Shown: piece after piece, positions 23,249-29,216 of the stretch
How the letters are laid out: each line of letters begins with the position of its first letter
Position numbering within the stretch: the first letter of the stretch is position 1
Assembly: GCA_002454975.1 (NCBI GenBank)
Contig: DKJZ01000091.1
Coordinates: forward strand, 1 to 29,216
Origin: Hylemonella sp. UBA6679
GTDB lineage: Bacteria > Pseudomonadota > Gammaproteobacteria > Burkholderiales > Burkholderiaceae_C
Direction: 5' to 3'
Length of the DNA: 29,216 nucleotides
Program-made: the position numbers and the translations under genes
Notes under the pieces: model-generated
Database searches by the model: none
Told to the model about the DNA's origin: nothing
What the model saw: only the letters and a program-made list of their open reading frames with translations

Positions 23249-23541
23249 AGGACACCTAGCTTAACCAAACGAGATGTGTGCGTTGTCGCGATGGCTTTTC
23301 TCACGATCTTGTAAATGTCCAGATCAAACTCAAAGTCTTGCGACTGGGCAATGTCGTCCAGCTCATCACCTGGGGTCTCGATCCACTCGATCTGCTGAAC
23401 CTGTAATAGCCATGCCTGGCAAACCCAGCACAGGGTGTTCAAAGACCACGGCAAGCTTTCATGACCAACCCACACAGGCTCATCGAGCCGCAAGCGACCC
23501 ACATTACCCGCTATGGGAAATTTAAGGGCTTCAGAAAGCAA
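23245..23541 (-). CDS. small hypothetical protein, coupled to the helicase gene
   Basis: Up to 98 aa from TTG 23541. That codon lies inside the U-tract of the tRNA-His terminator, so the true start is probably downstream, for example GTG 23502. No ribosome-binding site stands out. The protein has a Trp-rich middle (PWSLNTLCWVCQAWLL) and an acidic stretch (ETPGDELDDIAQSQDFEFDLDIY) before a basic tail. I do not recognise it. The TGA overlaps the helicase TTG, which favours a real coupled gene. Whether it helps the helicase is unknown. Confidence 0.45.
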   Translation of the reverse strand: MLSEALKFPIAGNVGRLRLDEPVWVGHESLPWSLNTLCWVCQAWLLQVQQIEWIETPGDELDDIAQSQDFEFDLDIYKIVRKAIATTHTSRLVKLGVL

Positions 23542-23563
23542 AAAGCCCGACCAGAGTCGGGCT
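23533..23563 (-). terminator. Rho-independent terminator downstream of tRNA-His
   Basis: On the minus strand AGCCCGAC (23563-23556), a four-base loop and GTCGGGCT (23551-23544) are followed by TTTTTGCTTTCT. It lies 16 bases past the CCA end of tRNA-His and closes the ppiD–tRNA-His transcript. Confidence 0.85.
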
Positions 23564-23579
23564 AAGTGCTTGATTTAGT

Positions 23580-23656
23580 TGGGGTGGCTGATGGGGCTCG
23601 AACCCACGACAACAGGAATCACAATCCTGGACTCTACCAACTGAGCTACAGCCACC
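23580..23656 (-). tRNA. tRNA-His (GTG)
   Basis: The 77 bases fold as a full cloverleaf. The acceptor is GTGGCTG/CAGCCAC, with the extra G at -1 (23656) facing C73 as expected for tRNA-His, and the 3' CCA is encoded (23582-23580). The D-arm reads AGCTCAGTTGGTAGAG, the anticodon loop ATTGTGA with anticodon GTG, and the T-loop TTCGAGC. It starts 11 bases after the ppiD stop. Confidence 0.97.
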
Positions 23657-23667
23657 GTAGACGCAAA

Positions 23668-25569
23668 TTATAACTCAGGCTGAGGCTCTTTGATCTTGGC
23701 CTTGAAGCGGTTTTGCAAGAGTTTGCCGTAAGCCTGGCTTTCGGCCTGTGTCCAGGTTTGGGCGTACTGCGCGCGCTCCTGTTTTTGAACGTTGGCATCG
23801 CTGGTGCGGGGCAAAATTTTATTGACGCGCACCACCGCGTAGCCCTGCTCGCCCAGATCAACGCCGAGCCACTGGGGCAGCTTCTCGGGGTCAGCGCGCA
23901 GCGCTTTGTCCACCACAATATTTGACAAGTTAGCCGCCTGGTTGCGCGACACCACCACGGCTGCGGCCAGCGCAGCGCTGTCTGGCTTGGCTTGCCAAGC
24001 TGTCATTTTTTCAGTGCCGGCAGATTTGGCCAGCTCCGCAGCACGGCTAACCACCAAGCGGTACTGAACAGCCGGGCGCACTTCGTCCAAGGCCAAGGTG
24101 CGCGCTGGTGTGTATTTGGTGATGCGTGCTGCCGCGAGTTGGCTGGTTCCCACCTCGACCGCCTCGGTGTTGCGCTTTTGCTCGAGAGACTCGGGGCTGA
24201 ACAGCGCTGCGAGCAACTTGGGGTTGGCCAGAGCGCCGCCCACACCTTGCGCAGGCACGCGGCCGATGTTGTCGGCCGTCATCACCTCGAGCTTGAGCTT
24301 TTGTGCCACAGGCTTAAGGCTATCGGACTGCTCGTACACGGTGTTGGTGAAGGCTTCCGCAGCCTCGGCAAATTTGGCCCGGGCTTGCTGGTTTTTGAGT
24401 TCATCTTCCAGGCCTGCGCGCAGCTCCTCAAACGATTTGGTTTTAGGCGCCTTGATGTCGGTGAGCTTGAGGATGTGAAAACCAAAATCTGTTTCCACCA
24501 CATCGCTGATCTGACCTTTTTTCAGCGCAAAAGCAGCCTCTTCAAAAGGCTTGACCATCGCACCGCGGGCAAAATAATCGAGGTCGCCCCCATTGGTGGC
24601 AGAGCCTGGGTCTTGCGAGTTTTTGCGGGCAAGTTCGGCAAAGCTCTCGGGCTTTTGCTGCAGGGCTTGCAGCAGCTCTTGGGCGCGTGCTTTGGCTTTG
24701 TCGCGCTCGGCGGGCGCCGCTGTTTTAGCCGCAGCAATGAGGATGTGGCTGGCGCGTCGCTCTTCTGCGCCGCTCAAACGGGCCACGTTTTGCTCGTAGT
24801 AGGTTTTGAGGTCGCCCTCATTCACGACAATGCTTTTGCGCACGGCGTTGATGTCGAGCACCACGTACTCCACGCTGACCTGCTCGGCGGCTTGAAACTG
24901 CGCGGTGTTGGCTTTGTAATAAGCCTCAATGTCGGCATCGCTGGGCTTGACTTGGGCGCTGTAGTCTTTGGCATTGAAGAAGGCCACCTGCACTTCGCGG
25001 CGCTCAAAAAACGCTTTGAGTGCGGCATCGGCCGACGCGTCAGCCGCGAGGCTGGTTTGGGTCACACCGGTTTCAACCTGGCGCACCGCGAGGTCATTGC
25101 GCAAACGCGCCTCGAACATTTCTGGGGTCATGCCCTGCGCGCCCAGCAGTTGGCGATAGCGCTCCATGTCCAGCGAGCCATCGGGTTTGCGCAAGGCGGC
25201 AATGGCAGGGTTGTCTTGCAGGTCGCGCGCCAGACGGGCATCGCTGGTGGTCAGGCCAGCGTCTTTGGACGCCAAGGCCAAGGCACGGTCGCGCACCAAA
25301 CGCTCCAGGGTGACATACCGCGCACCGGGGGAGTCGAGCAACTTGGCGTCCAAGTTAGGCATGGCTGCGCGCAGACGGTCGCTCTCGTTTTTGTGGGCGG
25401 CGTCCCATTCGGCACGGGTGATGGTTTCGTCGCCGATGGTGGCCACCACATCGGCGTTTTCGCGGAAGCGGTTGTAGCCATCGAGGCCGAAAAGCACAAA
25501 CGAGGGAATGATCAACAGGAACATCAGCCCCATCATGATCTTCGTATGCTTACGGACAAAATCAAACAT
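23668..25569 (-). CDS. ppiD: SurA/PpiD-type periplasmic peptidyl-prolyl isomerase
   Basis: 633 aa from ATG 25569, with AGAGG six bases upstream. The short cytoplasmic N-terminus FDFVRKHTK, one membrane anchor (about 11-29) and then GLDGYNRF are typical PpiD. A SurA-like chaperone region (about 40-260) precedes one parvulin domain (about 273-372: ASHILI, FAELARKNSQDPGS..NGGDLDYFARG, FGFHILKL). A helical C-terminal domain follows. Length matches E. coli PpiD (623). It is an inner-membrane-anchored chaperone near the Sec translocon that helps secreted proteins fold. It is flanked by tRNA-Val upstream and tRNA-His downstream. Confidence 0.95.
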   Translation of the reverse strand: MFDFVRKHTKIMMGLMFLLIIPSFVLFGLDGYNRFRENADVVATIGDETITRAEWDAAHKNESDRLRAAMPNLDAKLLDSPGARYVTLERLVRDRALALASKDAGLTTSDARLARDLQDNPAIAALRKPDGSLDMERYRQLLGAQGMTPEMFEARLRNDLAVRQVETGVTQTSLAADASADAALKAFFERREVQVAFFNAKDYSAQVKPSDADIEAYYKANTAQFQAAEQVSVEYVVLDINAVRKSIVVNEGDLKTYYEQNVARLSGAEERRASHILIAAAKTAAPAERDKAKARAQELLQALQQKPESFAELARKNSQDPGSATNGGDLDYFARGAMVKPFEEAAFALKKGQISDVVETDFGFHILKLTDIKAPKTKSFEELRAGLEDELKNQQARAKFAEAAEAFTNTVYEQSDSLKPVAQKLKLEVMTADNIGRVPAQGVGGALANPKLLAALFSPESLEQKRNTEAVEVGTSQLAAARITKYTPARTLALDEVRPAVQYRLVVSRAAELAKSAGTEKMTAWQAKPDSAALAAAVVVSRNQAANLSNIVVDKALRADPEKLPQWLGVDLGEQGYAVVRVNKILPRTSDANVQKQERAQYAQTWTQAESQAYGKLLQNRFKAKIKEPQPEL

Positions 25570-25590
25570 GCACAACCTCTTAGCAACAAT

Positions 25591-25615
25591 GAAAAAGGCG
25601 AACCTCGTTCGCCTT
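25591..25615 (-). terminator. terminator-like hairpin between tRNA-Val and ppiD
   Basis: Minus strand AAGGCGAA (25615-25608), loop CGAGG, TTCGCCTT (25602-25595), then TTTTTC. It lies 10 bases after tRNA-Val and 22 before the ppiD ATG, so ppiD is probably expressed by read-through. Confidence 0.75.
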
Positions 25616-25625
25616 TGTGTGGGGG

Positions 25626-25701
25626 TGGTGGGTGATGACGGGCTCGAACCGCCGACCTACGCCTTGTAAGGGCGCCGCTCTACCAACTGAGCTAATCACC
25701 C
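25626..25701 (-). tRNA. tRNA-Val (TAC)
   Basis: A 76-base cloverleaf: acceptor GGGTGAT/ATCACCC, A73 and encoded CCA (25628-25626). The D-arm reads AGCTCAGTTGGTAGAG, the anticodon stem is GCGCC/GGCGT with loop CTTACAA (anticodon TAC), and the T-loop TTCGAGC. Its 5' end lies nine bases after the hupB stop. Confidence 0.97.
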
Positions 25702-25710
25702 CACGTCAAT

Positions 25711-25983
25711 TCAGTTCAAAGCGTCTTTCAAAGCTTTGCCCGGACGGAACTTGGGCACCTTGGCAGACTTGATTTTAATCGCAGCGCCGGTGCGTGGGTT
25801 GCGGCCTGTGCGGGCAGCGCGCTTGGTCACAGCGAAGGTACCAAAACCAACCAGCGACACGGTGCCGCCTTTTTTCAGGGTGGTTTTCACGGCGCCCATG
25901 GTGGCCTCAAGGGCACGGGTGGCAGCCGCCTTGGAGATGTCGGCTTGCTTGGCGATGTGTTCGATCAATTCTGTTTTGTTCAC
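25711..25983 (-). CDS. hupB: DNA-binding protein HU
   Basis: 90 aa from GTG 25983, with GAGG six bases upstream. The start gives the canonical (M)NKTELIEHIA. The HU/IHF signature GFGTF.V..RAARTGRNPRTG forms the DNA-binding arm, and the C-terminus VPKFRPGKALKDALN is typical of HU rather than IHF. It is an abundant nucleoid protein. The ORF extends further upstream, but that part has no family similarity. tRNA-Val follows immediately. Confidence 0.96.
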   Translation of the reverse strand: MNKTELIEHIAKQADISKAAATRALEATMGAVKTTLKKGGTVSLVGFGTFAVTKRAARTGRNPRTGAAIKIKSAKVPKFRPGKALKDALN

Positions 25984-26201
25984 AAAGAACCTCACTGGGC
26001 TAAAGGTTGGCGAATGTCTCGGGTCGCTGCAGGGCGTGCTGTGCACGCATCAATTGCAGACCTTATCGTTATGGTCACTTGCGTCATTTCACAAGCAAGG
26101 GAAATTCTAGACGCATTTACCGGCTTATTTCCCCGGGTTTGCCAGAAAAAACCCTTGGCAAGCCGCATCAAGGCTGGTCTTGTGCGCAAGTTGCTGGGAA
26201 T
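25984..26201. other. intergenic gap upstream of hupB
   Basis: The 218 bases between the hupB start and the EamA gene stop must hold the hupB promoter. The stretch around 26050-26110 is AT-richer, but I could not pick reliable -35/-10 boxes. Short open frames here show no family resemblance. I see no terminator or repeat. Confidence 0.4.
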
Positions 26202-27077
26202 CTAGCGTGTAGCCGCAGCTGGTGAGGTGCGCACCACCCAGCTCACGCCCCAGGCCGCCAGGGCCGTGCCCAGCAGCGTGAAGCCCGTGATGGGCTCGTC
26301 AAACAACAGCCACGCCATGAAGGCGGTGCTGGGCGGCACCAAGTACAACAAGCTGGTCACGGCCGTGGCCGCACCGCGTTGAATGAGCATGAACAACAGC
26401 GAGCTCGCCCCCACGGTGACAGCCAGCACCGACCAAGCCATGGCACCGGCGAGTTCAACACCCCATTGCATGGGCTCGGTATCCAACCAGGCCAAAGGCG
26501 TGATGACCACAAACGCCGCCATCAGTTGCACGGCATTGGCCGTGCGCACATCGCAAGGCTCAACAAACTGCTTTTGGTAAAGCGTGCCGGTGGTGATGGC
26601 CGCCAGTGCTAAGAGGGTCAGCGTGAGGTTCAAGGCGCCGGCCTCGCCTGAGCCCAGCTTGTGCCACACCACCAACGCCAAGCCACTGAAGCCCAACGCC
26701 AGACCCTGCCACTGCCGAGGCGAGACAGCACCACCGCGGCTAGATAGCCACAAGGCTGTGATGATGGGCTGCAAGCCCACAATCAGCGCGGCCAAGCCCG
26801 AACCCATGCCCGCCTTGACCGCAGCCCAAATGCCGCCGAGGTAACCCACATTCATGAACACCCCGGTCATGCCGATGTGAAACAGCTGAGCGCGGCTCTT
26901 GGGCCACGCCACTTTGGCCAGCCAGATCCAGGGCAGAAAACACGCCACCGACAGGGCAAACCGCACCCACAAAAAACTCATGGCAGGTGCGTGCGGCATG
27001 CCGTAGCGCGCCACGATGAAGCCGGTGCTCCACAAAAACACAAACACCCAGGGCATGGCCCGCATCAGCTTGTTCAT
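26202..27077 (-). CDS. EamA/DMT-superfamily transporter
   Basis: 291 aa with ten membrane segments in two EamA repeats. The first opens MPWVFVFLWSTGFIVARYGMPHAPAMSFLWVRF, the usual DMT start, and the second repeats SVLAVTVGASSLLFMLI..GAATAVTSLLYLVPPSTAFMAWLLFDEPI. This is the drug/metabolite exporter family; the substrate cannot be predicted. It follows pgsA by 19 bases on the same strand. No clear ribosome-binding site is seen, and Met5 is an alternative start. Confidence 0.92.
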   Translation of the reverse strand: MNKLMRAMPWVFVFLWSTGFIVARYGMPHAPAMSFLWVRFALSVACFLPWIWLAKVAWPKSRAQLFHIGMTGVFMNVGYLGGIWAAVKAGMGSGLAALIVGLQPIITALWLSSRGGAVSPRQWQGLALGFSGLALVVWHKLGSGEAGALNLTLTLLALAAITTGTLYQKQFVEPCDVRTANAVQLMAAFVVITPLAWLDTEPMQWGVELAGAMAWSVLAVTVGASSLLFMLIQRGAATAVTSLLYLVPPSTAFMAWLLFDEPITGFTLLGTALAAWGVSWVVRTSPAAATR

Positions 27078-27096
27078 AGACAGGCAGGGCCTGGGC

Positions 27097-27672
27097 TCAG
27101 CGCACGTGGGCGCGAATGTCAGGCAAGGCTTTTTGCAGGTAATAGACCATGGACCACACGGTCAGCACCGCAGCGGCCCAAATCAGCAGCGTGCCCCAAA
27201 AGTGCGTGTCGATCAGGCCAAACAGCACGCCATCAAACAGCAAGAAAGGAATGGCCACCATCTGCACCGTGGTTTTGAGCTTGCCCAGCATGTGCACCGC
27301 CACACTTTTGGAAGCACCAATTTGCGCCATCCACTCGCGCAGGGCGGAAATGGCGATTTCGCGGCCGATGATGATGAGGGCCACAAACACATCAGCCCGG
27401 TTCATGTGCACCAGCACCAACAGCGAGGCACACACCAAAAATTTATCGGCCACCGGGTCAAGAAAAGCACCAAACGAGGAGGTTTGGTTGAGCTTGCGAG
27501 CCAAGTAGCCGTCCAACCAATCGGTCAGCGCAAACACCACAAACATGACCGTGGCAATCAGGTTGCGCGTGGCCATGTCCCAGGGCAGGTAAAACACACC
27601 CACAATGAGTGGAATGGCGACGATGCGCGTCCAGGTCATGAGGGTTGGAATGGTCCAAAACATGGTCGTCAT
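27097..27672 (-). CDS. pgsA: CDP-diacylglycerol–glycerol-3-phosphate 3-phosphatidyltransferase
   Basis: 191 aa. IPTLMTWTRIVAIPLIV at the N-terminus and the CDP-alcohol phosphotransferase motif D-x2-D-G-x2-A-R-x8-G-x3-D-x3-D (DWLDGYLAR...GAFLDPVADK) are intact. About five membrane segments follow, with GREI and LGKLKT typical of PgsA. It makes phosphatidylglycerol phosphate at the inner membrane. An ATG three codons further in (27663) is an equally good start. It lies 51 bases after uvrC, and the uvrC–pgsA order is common in proteobacteria. Confidence 0.95.
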   Translation of the reverse strand: MTTMFWTIPTLMTWTRIVAIPLIVGVFYLPWDMATRNLIATVMFVVFALTDWLDGYLARKLNQTSSFGAFLDPVADKFLVCASLLVLVHMNRADVFVALIIIGREIAISALREWMAQIGASKSVAVHMLGKLKTTVQMVAIPFLLFDGVLFGLIDTHFWGTLLIWAAAVLTVWSMVYYLQKALPDIRAHVR

Positions 27673-27723
27673 TGTGGCATGTAAAAACCAAGGCCGGCTG
27701 GGCGCTGCAGCAAGCGGAAGGTC

Positions 27724-29216
27724 TTAGCGCAAAGCGCGGTAAATGGTTTCGGCCAGGTCTTTGGAAATGCCGTCCACCGTGCACAGGTCGTCCACGCTGG
27801 CTGAGGCCACGCCCCGAATACCCCCAAAACGCTGCAACAACTTGGCGCGGCGCTTGGGGCCCACACCCGGAATTTCTTCAATTTTGCTGCCGCCCACGCG
27901 CACCTTGGCGCGTTGCGCGCGCATGCCGGTGATGGCAAAGCGGTGCGCCTCGTCGCGAATTTGCGCCACCAGCATGAGCGCAGCCGAGTCTTTGCCCAGA
28001 TACACCTTCTCGCGTCCATCGGCAAACACCAACTCCTCCAAGCCCACCTTGCGGCCCTCGCCCTTTTCCACACCCACAATGCGCGAGAGGTCCAGGCCGA
28101 GTTCTTGAAACACCTCGCGCGCCATGCTCACCTGGCCTTTGCCGCCGTCAATCAGCACCAAATCTGGCAGCTTCAAACTCGCGGCATCGCCCTCCTCGCG
28201 CAGGGCTTGCGCCACCTTGCCGTAGCGGCGCATGAGCACTTGGCGCATGGCGGCGTAATCGTCGCCACCGGTGATGCCCTCAATGCCATAGCGGCGGTAC
28301 TCGCTGCTTTGCATTTTGTGCTGCGCAAACACCACGCAAGAAGCCTGCGTGGCCTCACCCGCGGTGTGCGAGATGTCAAAGCACTCGATGCGCAAGTCGT
28401 CCAGGCTTTCTTGGGGCAAGTCCAGCGCCTCGGCCAAAGCGCGGGTGCGGGCTTGCTGCGAGCCTTCTTCTGCCAGCAAGCGGTTGAGCTGCAAGGCTGC
28501 GTTGGTTTGCGCCATCTCCAGCCAAATGCGACGTTGCTCGCGCGGGTTGTGCACCACGCTGATCTTCACGCCGCTTTGCTGGGTGAGCGCTTTGACCAGC
28601 GCCTTGCTCACCGGGCTGCTGGTGATGATGCTGGGGGGAACGGCAATGTCGACATAGTGCTGGGCCATGAAGGCTTCTAAGACGCGCACCTCGATGGGCG
28701 TTTGGGGCGCTGGTTTGGCCGCGGGGGCCGCTGGGGTATCGGGGGCCTCATGGATCTCGTTGTAGCTCGATGCTTCTGTATCGAGCGTGGGCTCATCAGC
28801 CTCGTCGTCAAAAATCGCGTCTTCCACATGCACGGGGAAATAAGGCCTATCTCCCAAGTGACGCCCGCCGCGCACCATGGCCAGGTTCACGCACGCGCGT
28901 CCACCCTGCACTTTGACGGCCAAGATGTCCACGTCTTTGTCGTCCACCGTGTCCACCGCTTGCTGGTGCAACACATTGGACAGCGCGCCAATTTGGTCGC
29001 GCAACTCGGCGGCTTGCTCAAACTCGAGTTGCTCGGAGTGCGCCATCATGCGCGACTCCAGGGCCTTCATCACATGCTGGGTGTCGCCGCGCAAAAAGCT
29101 CGCGGCGTTGGCCACGTCTTGCGCGTAGCCTTCGGCCGTCACGTGCCCCACACAGGGCGCCGAACAACGCTTGATTTGGTAGAGCAAACACGGGCGCGTG
29201 CGGTTGTTGAACACCG
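27724..29216 (-). CDS. uvrC: excinuclease ABC subunit C, 5' end outside the window
   Basis: About 497 residues are visible; the frame stays open to the right edge, so the GIY-YIG nuclease domain lies mostly outside. Visible parts: the (V)FNNRTRPCLLYQIKRCSAPC segment, a UVR motif (about residues 49-83), the RNase H-like nuclease core (IECFDISHTAGEATQAS, DLVLIDGGKGQ, RDEAHRFAITGMRAQR) and the C-terminal helix-hairpin-helix pair (IEEIPGVGPKRRAKLLQRFGG). Between UVR and nuclease core is an acidic then Pro/Ala-rich insert of about 35 residues, low in complexity. It works with UvrAB in nucleotide excision repair. Confidence 0.96.
   Translation of the reverse strand, partial: VFNNRTRPCLLYQIKRCSAPCVGHVTAEGYAQDVANAASFLRGDTQHVMKALESRMMAHSEQLEFEQAAELRDQIGALSNVLHQQAVDTVDDKDVDILAVKVQGGRACVNLAMVRGGRHLGDRPYFPVHVEDAIFDDEADEPTLDTEASSYNEIHEAPDTPAAPAAKPAPQTPIEVRVLEAFMAQHYVDIAVPPSIITSSPVSKALVKALTQQSGVKISVVHNPREQRRIWLEMAQTNAALQLNRLLAEEGSQQARTRALAEALDLPQESLDDLRIECFDISHTAGEATQASCVVFAQHKMQSSEYRRYGIEGITGGDDYAAMRQVLMRRYGKVAQALREEGDAASLKLPDLVLIDGGKGQVSMAREVFQELGLDLSRIVGVEKGEGRKVGLEELVFADGREKVYLGKDSAALMLVAQIRDEAHRFAITGMRAQRAKVRVGGSKIEEIPGVGPKRRAKLLQRFGGIRGVASASVDDLCTVDGISKDLAETIYRALR

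Noticed and set aside
23992..25635. A 547-codon plus-strand open frame covering most of ppiD
   Set aside because: It is exactly antisense to a well-supported ppiD, has no family resemblance and runs through the tRNA-Val terminator hairpin; it reflects the codon bias of a high-GC gene.
1..29216. CRISPR array, insertion sequence, integrase or prophage genes
   Set aside because: No regularly spaced repeats and no transposase, integrase or phage structural motifs were found; the tRNA genes show no adjacent duplicated 3' ends.

Overview
The window comes from a betaproteobacterium, most likely Burkholderiales/Comamonadaceae (inference). The reasons are high coding GC, a Bug/TctC-type binding protein, a hupB–tRNA-Val–ppiD–tRNA-His block, a uvrC–pgsA pair and a complete tetronate catabolic operon. 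I see no insertion sequence, phage or CRISPR array.

Layout. 1-591: 3' end of a TctC-family binding protein gene. 603-13469, all on the minus strand: a surface-adhesion locus. In its own 5'->3' direction it holds a photoactive-yellow-protein-like PAS protein, a soluble PAS histidine kinase, LapG-like protease, LapD-like c-di-GMP receptor, an orphan LuxR/VpsT-like regulator, a three-gene type I secretion system (PrtD-type ABC protein, HlyD-type adaptor, TolC-type outer-membrane protein) ending at a strong terminator, an 801-aa VCBS/cadherin-like adhesin, and a low-molecular-weight tyrosine phosphatase. 13709-17433 (+): ltnD-otnK-otnC-otnI, a full route from L-threonate/D-erythronate to dihydroxyacetone phosphate. 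17453-18355 (-): rdgC. 18533-21214 (+): arsenate detoxification by GAPDH, ArsJ and ArsR. 21248-23541 (-): an IGHMBP2-like SF1 helicase and a small coupled ORF. 23580-25983 (-): tRNA-His, ppiD, tRNA-Val and hupB. 26202-29216 (-): EamA transporter, pgsA and 5'-truncated uvrC.

How it works together. The 603-13469 block looks like a compact, possibly light-linked version of the Pseudomonas Lap biofilm switch. The exporter would secrete the adhesin. LapG-like protease would cut it at a TAAG site (residues 203-206), and LapD-like receptor would hold LapG back when c-di-GMP is high. The unusual parts are the PYP-like protein, which keeps the chromophore-site Tyr, Glu, Cys and Met positions, and its kinase placed directly upstream of lapG-lapD; the VpsT-like regulator with a degenerate receiver; a very short adhesin lacking visible RTX repeats; and an exporter ATPase without an N-terminal C39-like domain. 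Palindromes in the gap before the exporter operon share the core TTTTCGAT with the gap before the adhesin, suggesting co-regulation. The rest of the window is housekeeping or catabolic and mostly conventional.
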